Source: Chaetoderma sp. LZ-2023a
Lineage: Eukaryota; Mollusca; Caudofoveata; Chaetodermatida; Chaetodermatidae
Reading direction: 5' to 3'
Assembly (NCBI GenBank): GCA_034401795.1
Contig: CM067366.1
Span: 83,934,147-83,998,146 of the forward strand
Length of the DNA stretch: 64,000 nucleotides
Below the pieces are notes generated by a model that worked only from the letters and a program-made list of their open reading frames with translations, made no database searches and was not told the DNA's origin. Made by a program: the position numbers and the translations under genes. Below, in pieces: positions 11,192 to 21,649 of this stretch. Position 1 is the first letter of the stretch, and the number at the start of each line of letters is the position of its first letter.

Positions 11192-12379
11192 CTATCGTTT
11201 CAAAACAGCTAAAGCGAGTGGATTGGCTGAGTCTGACACATCCCTCATATAGTAATCCGTAAATGAGGACTCACAGTGCCATTGTGCAACGGCCATGATG
11301 TCCTCTAACGGAACACCATTGTAAAGGGCGGTCGAGGCGGCTATTCCTCTAACATCGTGTGCCCTTACGCCCTGCACCTGGTGCCCAGTCGCCATCTCGT
11401 GAGTAGTCTGAATGCATTCGACCACCCAACGAGAGATAGTATCCATGGATGCGGCGCCATAAGGCTTTTTATGGCAGATCCACAGATGTCTATCATTCGA
11501 CCGTAACGAGTCAGTCCATTTCTTGTACTTAGTCAAAGCACGGACCGGGCACCAGACACTGGCATCACGATCAAACCTAGTTAACTTCGGTATAATGATC
11601 GGTTTGCCGGGATATCTTAAAGATTGGTTCTTTGACATAAACTCTGCTCTTGGCAGAAGACGCAGACCTTCTCCAGAAACAATAAATCGGTTCCTCTCTG
11701 CCGAAAGCGCATGGATCTCACTGCGCCTTCTAGCTGAGGAAGCTGCCAATAGAAAGACCGCCTTGAGAGTCAAATGCTTTAGACTAGCCGAACGCAACGG
11801 TTCGAAAGGGTGCTTGGCCAGTACATTAAGCACTAAAGATAGACTCCAGGCTGGAATGACTACCGGTTGTCTCGGGCGGAGATTGCTCATTCCCTTCAAC
11901 ATCACATTTAACTGGGCCACCTATGGACTATCCCTGTTGGCTAGACAAGGGATAACTGATGCCAAAGCTGACTTGTATCCAGCAACTGTGACGGGAGCTA
12001 GTCCTGCAAAGAACAGCTCACAGAGAAAGTCTGCTATTTGCTGAATAGTGGATTGAAAAGTATCAATACCTTTTTCTTCACACCAGTCTGCAAATCTGTT
12101 AACCTTGTTGTTATATGACTTGAAGGTTGACCTCCTTCTCGCAGCCGCGATGAAATCAGCAGCCTGTCGAGAAAAGCCTTCCAACGTGGAACGTTGTTTG
12201 ACAACATCCACGCAGTCAATTTGAACATTTCGGGACGCTCGTGTAGGAAGCGTCCCTTGGCCTGGGAGATTATGTTCGGAATCTCGGGCAACTGCACAGG
12301 ATTTTCCACCAGCAGATCTAGAAGATCCGTGAACCACGCCCTGCTCGGCCAATACGGCGCTATTAGCAGGACCAGACAC
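11192..12379 (-). pseudogene. DIRS tyrosine recombinase, one in-frame stop
   Basis: It integrates the circular DNA copy of the element by site-specific recombination. Seen: an N-terminal helical core-binding part (RRRSTFKSYNNKVNRFADWC through VAGYKSAL), then a TAG at 11921-11923, then the catalytic part. Catalytic residues are present in order: Arg in SSARRRSEIHAL, the His-x-x-Arg box HDVRGIA, Trp-His in VAQWHCES and the nucleophile Tyr in FTDYYMRD. The frame runs unbroken apart from the TAG (context SP-stop-VAQ). No ATG opens the N-terminal part, so the start is uncertain; the frame overlaps the upstream RNase H/methyltransferase frame by about 345 bp, as in other DIRS elements. Expected length is about 390 residues. 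Confidence 0.88.
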
Positions 12380-13262
12380 GGCTCCTCCCTGACCTTCACC
12401 AATACCTTCGGTAGAAGAATGGTGGGTGGGTACGCGTAAGCGTGCATCCCTCTCCAGCTTATCGCCAGAGCGTCTTTATCGACGGCATTTGGATCTGGAA
12501 TCGGCGAGACATATGTCATGATTTGAGCATTTTCCTTTGTGGCGAACAAGTCCACGTTGGGTTTGCCCCAATGCTCGAAGATCCGTCGAAGAACTGGAGG
12601 GTTGAGGGACCATTCTGTTGGCAAGATTCTCTGTCTGCGAGACAAAGCATCCGCCAGAATGTTCAATCGGCCAGGAATATGAGCTGCTTTCAAAACAACC
12701 GAGTAATTCCTGCACCATTGAATCAAGTGCCACACCCTGATGCACAGGGTGGGCGACCTGGTCCCGCCTTGGCGATTTATATATGATACTACTGTCGAAT
12801 TGTCCGACCGTATCAATATCACCTTGCCCCTGATCATCGGAAGGAACTCTTCCAACGCCAGTTCCACTGCCATCATTTCCAACAGATTGATATGCAGCTG
12901 ACTCTCCGGGAGAGTCCATGTGCCCGAGACCTGGTGTTCTCCCAGGCAGGCACCCCACCCCTCCAGCGATGCATCCGTGTAAACGGACAGCTGGGGGTGG
13001 GGTAGGTGCAGCGAAACCCCTATTAGGAGATTCTGACGCTGTTTCCACCATAGAAGATGCGATATTATCGGCTCCAAAACTGGCACCAGTTTTGACAGGG
13101 GTTCTGTTCTCTGTTTCCACAGAGACATCAGATACAACTGGATAGGTCTTCGCATTAGAGCAGCGTACGGGATAACCTGCTCCATGGAGACCATCATGCC
13201 CAGCATCTGAAGTAACCGCCTCGCCTGAATGTGGTTTCCCACTCGAAAACTCCTGAGGATGG
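12034..13262 (-). CDS. DIRS RNase H and methyltransferase-like region of the pol frame
   Basis: It continues the reverse transcriptase polyprotein after a frame change near 13262. RNase H residues are visible: Asp in VYTDASLEGWGACL, Glu in LLEMMAVELAL, Asp in RSDNSTVVSYI and Asp in NILADALSRR. It degrades the RNA strand during cDNA synthesis. Downstream, NVDLFATKENAQ, DALAISWRGMHAYAYPP and LLIAPYWPSRAWF form the block that DIRS elements carry between RNase H and recombinase, related to Dam-like N6-adenine methyltransferases; its role is not established. The frame is open to the stop at 12034. Confidence 0.87.
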
Positions 13263-14338
13263 CTAACAGACACCACTCTGGGCTCTGACGGATAAACCCT
13301 GCCCTCCTCGAGGTCGAATCGCATCCCCAAATAAACGAAATGTTGAGTGGGCGTCAACTCGGATTTCTCCTCGTTGACTATCCAGCCTAGATCTGAAAGT
13401 AACTTCAGAGTCAGAGCAGTATCCACGTTCAACCTGGCTGCCGAGTCTGCCTTGAGCAGCCAGTCGTCTATGTAGGTGTGTAGGGCCACGTTCTCTTTTC
13501 TGAGAAATGCTGTCACCGCAAGGACCACTCTTGTGAAAACCCTCGGAGCTGTCGACAGGCCAAATGGGAGAACTGTAAACTCCCATACTTGATTCTGAAA
13601 CGCAAATCTCAGAAACCTGTGCCAACTCCGATTCATCGGAATGTGGAAATATGCATCTTTCAGATCGATCGATACACACCACATTCCTTTCCTCAATCCC
13701 GCCATTACCGACCTCGGCATTTCCATCTGGAACCGAGGCGTATGGATAAACCAATTTAATGGCCTGAGATTGAGTATGGGTCTCCATCCCCCTGTGCTCT
13801 TGGGGACAAGGAACATGTTTGAATAGAAGCCTGGAGTGTTCCGGTTTGCTGGTTTTATTGCTCCCTTCAGAAGCAAACCCGACACTTCCTTTTGAACGGC
13901 TTCTAACTTGTCTGGCTCCCTTGGTACGGGTGTCCAGACAGGTGCCAAAGACAGATTTTGTGGCGGAAAGTCCCACCACTCCGGCATGTAACCCTGGGAT
14001 AACCATCCCAGGACCAGACTGTCTGACGTCACACCTCGCCAGGCCTCGACGAAACGCATGGGCCTTCCACCCACCATAGACGCCTCGACGTCTAACGGGG
14101 TTGTCTGGCTCGCAGTCCGCCCCCCCCCCCTCTTTCTTAACGAGAGAGAGTGAGAACCATTTCGTTCTAGGCACGACGGGTATAACTGGCACCGCTGTTC
14201 CTGTCGCACAGGCGCGGTCCAGGCGGATATGAAGGGAGCTTGCGTACCCTCAGGTACGCTTCGGCCCCTTCTGTCCGCCCTTTGAGGCCTTACCCTTACC
14301 CTTCCCCTTCCCGCCTCTAGGGCGGTCAGGAGAAACAT
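13262..14338 (-). CDS. DIRS reverse transcriptase
   Basis: It copies the element RNA into DNA. Motifs in order: RFVEAWRGVTSD and LSQGYMPEW (DIRS-type lead-in), NMFLVPKSTGGWRPILNLR (fingers), VSIDLKDAYFHIP (first catalytic Asp), LPFGLSTAPRVFT, and YIDDWLL (YxDD catalytic pair), then VYLGMRF. After about EEGRVYPSEP the frame must change to reach RNase H, so a one- or two-base lesion lies near 13262-13275. An ATG at 14338 overlaps the end of gag by about 90 bp. A run of G near 14118 (minus strand) is a place where sequencing could err. Frames in the opposite direction here are shadows of GC-rich coding sequence. Confidence 0.9.
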
Positions 14339-16329
14339 TGGGGAGGGTAGGCGCCTCTACAACCTTCCTGGGTTTCTTCGCCGGCGGCGGCTCCGAGAAC
14401 CCAGCTGAAACAGAAGTCGCAACAGGCCTGGCTTTCGCCTTGCTCTTATGCTTCTTCTGCTTCTTTGAAGGCTGCCCCGTTAGCGGTTTGCCCACAGCCC
14501 CTAGTGCGTGCGCTTGCCGCACTAGGTCTAGCTGTAGATTTACCGCTAACCGATTCTGCGCGATACTGGCGGTGTCCTCTAAGATGGCCCACGCTTGGCC
14601 ACCAAAGATGCTAGGCCCTGTCAGGGGCGTCCCAAGAAGACGCTCCCTGACTGCCGTAGCCGGACGCATATGGTCAATGACCATTTGCCTCCTGGACTTC
14701 GTCACTCGCGCTTGCACCCTTGCCAATGCGTCCATTGACAGCACCAAGCCGTCATTAACACATGAGAGTGCCACAGGTGGCACAGGGTGGCCTGCCCCCG
14801 CTTCAGCCCACACCGACTGAAGGAGACGATAAGAGTGATTGACAGCGCTCATCGCTGCCCTCACACCCTCATCGCATAGGGACAGGACTTCTTCCTGGTG
14901 TACCTGGGACTTATCCACTAGTGCCGGACCGGGGCCATCCGACCCAGCACCCTCCCAGTACCCATCGGTCATCCTCCGTGACCGACGGGACTACACCATA
15001 CCTGTCGTATTCACCCCGCGGAATACGACATCTTGCCCGCACCTCCCTGGAGGCCGCAGGGAGCTGACCCTTGGTCATTAGCTGTTTGCTATAAATAGCA
15101 TCCAACAAATCTATGAACCGTGGATCCAGTCCCACTGACTGGATCCGGGCCGCGGGCAAAATCCCGGTCCTAATCGACGCTACCGACGGACGGGGCGCAT
15201 CTTCATCGGCCGTGGCCGAAACCACAGACGGGTCGACCCTGGCTAGCCACGCCAGAGCATCTGACCAATCTACCTCCGATGCAGACACCCCCGCAAACAC
15301 GTCACCCGTTGACGTGCTCACGGGTCTGCCAGCCACGGCCACCCGGCAAGGAGCCACGGCTGACACGCCAGGCACTCCGCTACCACACGGTTCCGCCGCC
15401 ACCCCATGAAACACTCCGGTCCATGGGGTAGGTCCGCACGGAAAACCGTACGGACCCGTAACAGTCGCGGAACCATAGCCGGACACGGGCGCCAACGGCA
15501 CCCCACGTCCGGCTGCCGGACCAGGCGAGATAGGTGAGTACCACGCCTGGCCCGGCACACCCGTTCCCATGACGGCTGGTGACAAACCAAGCCGCGCGGA
15601 ACCGGTGCAAGGTAACGGATTGGCCTCAGCCGCTGACCTGGCTTGCGCCAAACCAGACAAATGGAGGCCGGTTCCGTCCAGGACGGAATCAACCTCCATA
15701 TTCTCCACCTGCGGCTTCACGGGCCGCAGCAACCTCTCCTCCTCAGCCTCCTCGTCTTCAGATTCCGAAGAGCCGTCACTAGACGAGTCAACCGTGGAGC
15801 CGTCCTGGCGGACGGCTCCCATACCTGACGGACCGGCCACCGCTACTGGACCACCCGGAGGTGGCCGCAGAGAGACAGAACCCGTCTGACCGAAGCCAGA
15901 CGTGCCTGCCAGGGGACCGTACCAGACGGCCCCCTCGGTAACCAGTCCAGAATCCTAAGGCATGGGGAGAAACTGCCCCCCAACCTTTGGTAGCAGGGAC
16001 GACACCAGCGTGGGCAGAACGCTATGCAGAAAACCCTGCATAGCCGGACCAAACCACGCCGGCGGTGCCATCTCCGCCACCTCCAGCTGGGGACGTGGAG
16101 CACCCCCACCGGCCGAACCGGGCGCTCCACGATTTCCTCTCGGACCGCCTGACCCCGCGTCAGACCCAGCCAAGTCCTTCTGGGCAAGGAACTTAACCAT
16201 CATTTCGACGGACCACACTGCACAAACATTACACCTATGATCTATATTACACCTAAAACAGACATGGTCCTTGAACATTACACGGACAAACTTATGGCAG
16301 TCGTCACATGATGGCGGGGCTGGCTTGGC
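14250..16329 (-). pseudogene. DIRS gag-like protein, one TAG stop and one frameshift
   Basis: Likely the structural RNA-binding protein of the element. The N-terminal part has paired cysteines (CDDCHKF, CFRCNID, HRCNVC) spaced like a zinc-binding fold, then a Gly/Pro-rich linker. After a TAG at 15955-15957 the same frame continues through a Ser/Glu/Asp-rich stretch (DSSSDGSSESEDEEAEEE) and a Gly/Ala/Pro-rich stretch to RFIDLLDAIYSKQL. Near 14955-14985 the frame shifts into an Ala-rich helical segment (SAVNHSYRLLQSVW, LVRQAHALGAV) and a basic Lys-rich tail ending in KGGQKGPKRT. The frame opens just after a TTTTATAG that could be an acceptor (exon start 16329); DIRS elements are known to carry spliceosomal introns, so a leader exon is possible but not shown. 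Confidence 0.75.
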
Positions 16330-17223
16330 CTATAAAATAAGCACAAACCTACAATAAACAAGCGGAACGAGACCCGGATGGAAGGCAGACAATTAATTTT
16401 CAAATAATTTTGACTCATAAATTAACCGTAACCTCCCCGCATCCCACCCGACACGTTACAACAACGATCGCATTGATTATGACGACAAGCACGCGGCGGG
16501 CACAAACACACCCATAATAGATCCTCCAGGATGTGTAACGGCTCCAGGAATCATATCGCATAGCATTCAGGGTATATTTACTAATCAATATAAATTATAC
16601 TCCTAACGAAAGCAGCACGATATGTGAAGAAAACAACAAAATGTATAACAAACTGCTGTCTCACACGGTAAAACCGCAGACCACGCATCTACTCAAGAAT
16701 TTTGAAACCACCGATCATTGCAAACCGATCGTGATCGCACGTAAACTTGATCATTCTAAAGTTTCCGGTACCATTTTTAGTACGCAGCACCCAGAATAAG
16801 ATGCGCGAATTAATGAAAAAAATTTTCTTCACATAAACATCCGAGCGACCGGGTGTGACGTCACCCGCTCGGATTCTACGGAGAACGACGTCAGCCGATA
16901 TTCGTGTTAGAAATACCGTAGCAAACACATATTTTCATATCTGCCGATCGCCTGTTGGGGGTTAAAGAAGGCGATCGTCTGGCATATATCGTTGTTAGCA
17001 CACGTCCCAGATTCTATGGGGTCAGAAATTGGAACATGCGACACAACGAAATTTAGAGACCTAAGTCTTTTAACTATGGATAATAAAGAACAATACAACC
17101 TGGTTGTCTTGGGCGGTATTCTCCATAGTCCTTAGTTAATCCTTTCAGAACACACAAACTATCACCGATTAAAGACTTAGATTATTTAAAACACTAAAAT
17201 CCCTAATGCAAAAAGCATGTATT
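16330..17223 (-). promoter_or_regulatory. DIRS 5' untranslated/promoter region with hairpins
   Basis: About 900 bp between the 5' inverted repeat and gag. It contains a hairpin with arms CCGAGCG / GCTCGG around TGTGACGTCACC (16841-16872), whose core TGACGTCA is a CRE/ATF site. A second hairpin has arms GCCGATCGCCT / AGGCGATCGTC (16941-16983). No recognisable product. The promoter role is inferred from position. Confidence 0.5.
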
Positions 17224-17390
17224 GCTCTTGTTGCCATGCAAACAAGAATGAGCTCTATGGTAAACAGGTACTCGGCAGTTGGGAGCCGGGTACCCGGTTC
17301 CCAGGAGTCGGTAAAGCTTTCTAAGTCTATAATCCTAGAGCCGCTGTCAAGGCCAGCTGTATATCAGAAGTAACAGAATGGTGAGTATTG
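17224..17390. repeat. DIRS right inverted terminal repeat
   Basis: It contains 'gagctctatggtaaacagg' and ends TAACAGAATGGTGAGTATTG. It is the reverse complement of 10380-10548 over about 165 bp with few differences. Confidence 0.93.
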
Positions 17391-17402
17391 ATCGAAGGAG
17401 AA

Positions 17403-18361
17403 AGAGCCAACACAAAAGAACTTGTCCTTAAAAGGAAGATAAAGAGTCTAAGCAATCCACCAGTGAGCCAGGGACCAGTCATCCGAAGAGACCCTGACTG
17501 GACAAAATCTCCTCAGCCCTGACCGACTAGGGAATAGAAGAAGGATTAGGAGATGGAAAAGAAAAAAGATGAGAAGTCACCAGAGGCCATAGATCAACAG
17601 TTCAAATGGAAAGAGGAGAGCAAGGCCTCTTGAAAGCTAGAAGAGAAGAAAACTGTAAAGAATCAGAAAAGGAAAAAGATTGATCAGAAGGAATGTGAAC
17701 AGATACAACATCCTGACCAGAGGACATGGAAAGAATCGAGAAAAAAGCTGACATGAAAGAACGAACAAGGGACGAATCCCTAAAAGCAGAAAACAATGAG
17801 AAAACCAGACCGTAATCAACAATTAGAAACTCAAGCTCAAAAGAGAGAACGACAGAAACAATCGGATCAAGATGATCAAAAGAGGAAGAGAGGAATTAAG
17901 AAGAATGGAAGATGAAGAGGAAAGAACAGGACCAGAAGATCCCAGGAGAGGATTGATAGAAGATGAAATACGGGAAAACCCCATAGGAGGGAAAAAAGAA
18001 GGAAGACAGAAAGAGAGATAGAGAAAGGAGACCATGACTAGAAGAAAACTTTAGAAGGAGAAGGGGCAGAGGATGGAGGAAGAGACCTATACTTATCTTA
18101 CTCATTATAATTATACTTAGAACCAATATTATCATCTTGTAAAGACGGAAGTCATTGAGCTTGATACACTAATAAAAAGGAATGATTGATAGAATGATAA
18201 TGGATCCCGGAAACAAGTGGATGTTAAATACACAAAACACTAATACTAGATTATGATTATCGGGAAACCGCCCAGCTCTAGGGAGGAGTGTATGCAAGCA
18301 TAAAAATCTTATTCAGGTAGCTAAATGCAGATAGTTGATTAGCAAGTAGTGATTGAACGGT
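17403..18361. other. Purine-rich, gene-free tract
   Basis: From the DIRS edge to about 18080 the plus strand is mostly A and G (for example AAGAAGGATTAGGAGATGG), with the complement nearly all pyrimidine. The left DIRS flank (10270-10339) has the same bias, so the DIRS entered a pre-existing purine-rich region. Stops occur in all frames. Confidence 0.6.
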
Positions 18362-18374
18362 AATGGATGTTTTT

Positions 18375-19061
18375 GTGGTGTAATAACAACAAAGATTTTC
18401 ACCCAAAAAATGTACCAATCAAAATTCTGAATAGAAGTTCTAGAGCCTACCACTATAGGATCCTTCCATCACAGGCCTTTGAATTTTCGTCCATCCATCC
18501 CTCTACCACATATCCCCCCTACTATATATACTATACACAAGGTATGAAACCTTCATCTGTGGCCACCATTGTCAGAAAGCTGATTGGTTGGTTTGTAGTC
18601 AGAACCGTGATGTCAGAGGATTTTGACAACAAACCAACCAATCAGCTTTCTGACAATGGTGCCCACGGATGAAGGTTTCACACCTTGTGTATATTATATA
18701 CAGTAGGGGGAATATGTTGTAGAGAGATGGAGTGACAAAAATTCAAACTCAAAGGCCTGTGCTTCCATGCAAATTTAGTTGAAATCTGTCAAGAAGCTGA
18801 GGAAATGCACTTTGACACTTTCCGGCAAATTTTTTACAAAATCTAAGATTTTCACCCAAAAAATTGATGAATCAAAAATCTGAATAGAAGTTCTAGAGCC
18901 TACCTTCTTAGGATCCTTCTAGCCAAATTTGATTAAAATCTGCCAAGCGGTATAGGAGGATACACTTTAAAGCAAAAGTTGATGGTCAGATGATGGACGG
19001 ATGGACGACGGACGGTCGCCATGGCATAAGCTCACTTGGACATTCTGGCCAGGTGAGCTAA
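18375..19061 (+). mobile_element. 3' part of the AGGTGAGCTAA-type repeat, interrupted
   Basis: It has two diverged tandem blocks beginning GATTTTCACCCAAAAAAT and containing GAATAGAAGTTCTAGAGCCT. It ends with GGACGGATGGACGACGGACG, then AAGCTCACTTGG...CCAGGTGAGCTA at 19028-19060. A MITE is inserted at 18470-18761. Confidence 0.7.
18470..18761. mobile_element. Palindromic MITE with 7-bp target duplication
   Basis: The ends CACAGGCCTTTGA and TCAAAGGCCTGTG are exact inverted repeats. Long arms include CATTGTCAGAAAGCTGATTG and its mirror CAATCAGCTTTCTGACAATG, with a loop of about 28 bp, so nearly the whole 292 bp is one hairpin. CTTCCAT flanks both sides (18463-18469 and 18762-18768). No coding capacity. 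Confidence 0.92.
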
Positions 19062-19776
19062 TAAATGAATCTGATCTTGAACTTGCTAAGGCCGGCACAG
19101 GGGTGTAACCCAATACGCCCATGCATTATCACGGAAACATAATAAGTATTTAAATTTATACTCACGGAGATATGTGTGTCCAGTTGTGTTGACTTGAAGA
19201 GAGTACAAATAATATTTAACGGAAATTTCTTCCTTTATAATCATTTACATTGCGCATTTATGAGGAAATACACTGCAAAGCAATTACACAATAATTTCAG
19301 ACAAAGTTTGGGTAACACTGTAAGTCGGATCTACATGCGGACGTTGACGGCAATGAAAAAACAAAAGTACACTTCAAAACTGCAACATTAAAGGCTTTTG
19401 TATTGGGAAATGCCATATATCTGTGAACCCTGTAGACAATGACAACAAGGATGTAAAACGTAGTGTCATTAAAGCCAGGCGTATCGCAGGAACCTGATTA
19501 CTATAGTGTATTGTATTTCGGAAGTCCCTCCTGTATTAGGAGAACTGCCCAGATTGACAACGTCAGTGCTCAGTGAGGTTCCTGGTACATATCTGCACCC
19601 CTTGGGATGTTTCTACATTTTTTGTAACGTATTTACAGACAGTCTAGATAGTGAACCATGGAGCCACCGACAGCGTTGCTGAGAGCTGTGGCATAGGTTG
19701 GTTATAACATGGTTATAAAGGAAGAAATTTCCATTAAATATTGTTTGTACACTCTTCAAGCCAATACTCAACATGC
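19062..19776. other. Gene-free stretch
   Basis: No gene, RNA or clear mobile element is seen. A 71-codon frame at 19176-19391 has no recognisable motif. Confidence 0.4.
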
Positions 19777-21185
19777 TATTGGTATGGTTGCTTTAAAATT
19801 AACATACTATTTCAGTGCTGAAAGAATTAATGTCTTAGGCACCAAACGCCCCACATATGCGTCTGTGAAACGTAATGTGATATGCCTGTGTGTTGAACAG
19901 CGTTGTCAATGTGTTTGTATCATTATGTACTCTGTATTAGTGTTGGGAATTGGTACTGTTTTTGTGATCGATGATTGGTTTTAGATACTAACCAATGATC
20001 AATTAATGATAACAGGTTCTCATTTTTTACCCATTTTGAATGTAGTAATTATAGCATGCTCAGGGATAATTACCCCTTTCATATCAAGTCGCAGGTATGA
20101 CAGATTCTTAATAATTTAAGAAATAATCTGTTGGGTATTTTGAAACTGATTTGAATGGAATCTGTTGCTGCCTACATCTTCCAGTCAGGTAAGTTTCAAA
20201 ATATTCAATATATGTTATTGATATGGCTGCTTTCAAATTAACGTAGTGTTTCAGTGCTGAAAGAATTAATGTATATTTCAGTGCTGAAAGAATTAATGTC
20301 TTAGACACCAAACGTCCCACATATGCGTCTGTGAAACGTAATGTCATATGCCTGTATGTTGAACAGCATTTGTCAATGTGCTTGTATCATTACGTACTCT
20401 GTATTAGTGTTGGGAATTAGTACTATTTTTGTGATCGATGATTGGTTTTATACACTAACCAATGATCAAATAATGATGGATGATTACAGGTTCTCATTTT
20501 TTGCCCATTTTGAATGCAGTAATTCTAGCATGCTCAAGGATAATTACCCCTTTCAAATCAAGTCGCAGGTATGACAGATTCTTAATAATTTAAGAAATAA
20601 TCTGTTTGGTATTTTGAAACTGGTTTGACTGGAAGCTGTTGCTGCCTTAGGCTTCCAGTCGGGTAAGTTGCAAATATATTCAACACATTATTGGTATGGT
20701 TGCTTTGGAATTAACATACTATTTCAGTGCTGAAAGAATTAATGTCTTAGACACCAAACGTCTCGCATGTGCGTCTGTGAAATGTAATGTCATACGCCTG
20801 TATGTTGAACAGCATTTGTCAATGTGTTTGTATCATGACGTACTCTGTATTAGTGTTGGGAATTAGTACTATTTTTGTGATCGATGATTGGTTCTATTTA
20901 CTAACCAATGATCATGATGATAACAGGCTCTCATTTTTTAACCAGTTTGAATGCAGTAATTACTGCATGCTCAAGGATAATTACCCCTTTTAAATCAACT
21001 CGCAGGTATGACAGATTCTTAATAATATAAGAAATAATCTGTTGGGTTTTTTGGACTGATTTGAATGAAAGCTGTTGCTGCCTTAGGCAGTAACGGCTTC
21101 CAGTTGGGTATATTTCAAAATATTCAACATGTTATTGGTATGGTTGCTTTGGAATTAACATACTATTTCAGTGCTGAAATCCGTC
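19777..21185. repeat. Tandem array of ~460-bp units (about 3.1 copies)
   Basis: Units start near 19777, 20213, 20690 and 21130 with 'ttggtatggttgctt', followed by ATTTCAGTGCTGAAAGAATT, 'gatcgatgattggtt' and 'cgcaggtatgacagattc'. Each complete unit carries one family P2 palindrome (20131-20210, 20608-20682, 21045-21130). Copy 2 has an extra short duplication of TTTCAGTGCTGAAAGAATTA near 20250-20290. Frames inside are short and shared among copies without a protein signature. Confidence 0.9.
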
Positions 21186-21640
21186 TATGGTCATGTCATG
21201 TCTATTACTAGGTAAACTTCTCCTACTCTGTAGTTTGTATGTGTGTTAGAATCGATCTGTATGCGTGGTGTAATCCGCTGGTATACTATGAACCCTGAAT
21301 TAACAGAACCCCAACCATGGCAGCAGGTCTCAATCAAGCTAGTAACAATGTTTTTCTTTTTTTCTCTGTTTTCCTACAAACCTAACAATATTCTACATGA
21401 CTGCATTCCAATTGCTAGTTTATGCCTGGCATGTTGATGCCCCAAATTACTTTTAATAATTCACTCACAATTCTTATTGGTTGCTATTGACACTTGACCC
21501 ATCTCATCCAGTCTATCCACTGGTTAGATGGGGTTAAATATAATTAAATCACGATAATAACCAATAGAGAAATCTATTCAGTCCTGCAAATGACCCCAAT
21601 AACCTCACTCTCTTAAGTAGTTCCCCTGCCTTATTTCCTC
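21186..21640. other. Gene-free stretch before a LINE
   Basis: No feature recognised. The last part may be 5' untranslated sequence of the LINE that follows. Confidence 0.4.
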
Positions 21641-21649
21641 CCTGTCCAT

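Larger units (their letters stand above)
10340..17402 (-). mobile_element. DIRS-type tyrosine-recombinase retrotransposon, near full length
   Basis: A 7.06-kb element read on the minus strand: gag-like, reverse transcriptase, RNase H, methyltransferase-like and tyrosine recombinase regions, in DIRS order. It has inverted terminal repeats (10380-10548 and 17224-17390) and an internal complementary region (10590-10691) that joins the complements of both outer ends. The ICR predicts the circle joint, and comparison with both flanks puts the edges at a shared GAA (10340-10342 and 17400-17402), so integration used a very short overlap and made no longer duplication, as expected for tyrosine recombinase integration. 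Coding parts carry two in-frame TAG codons and two frame breaks, so this copy is probably inactive though young. It is much richer in GC than its surroundings. Confidence 0.93.

Noticed and set aside
14338-15889. Plus-strand frames opposite DIRS gag and reverse transcriptase
   Set aside because: Shadows of GC-rich coding sequence; no domain, and the minus strand has clear gag/RT logic.
19709-20993. Repeated 68-91 codon frames in the 460-bp units
   Set aside because: They differ in frame and end between units; tandem DNA repeat with no protein conservation.
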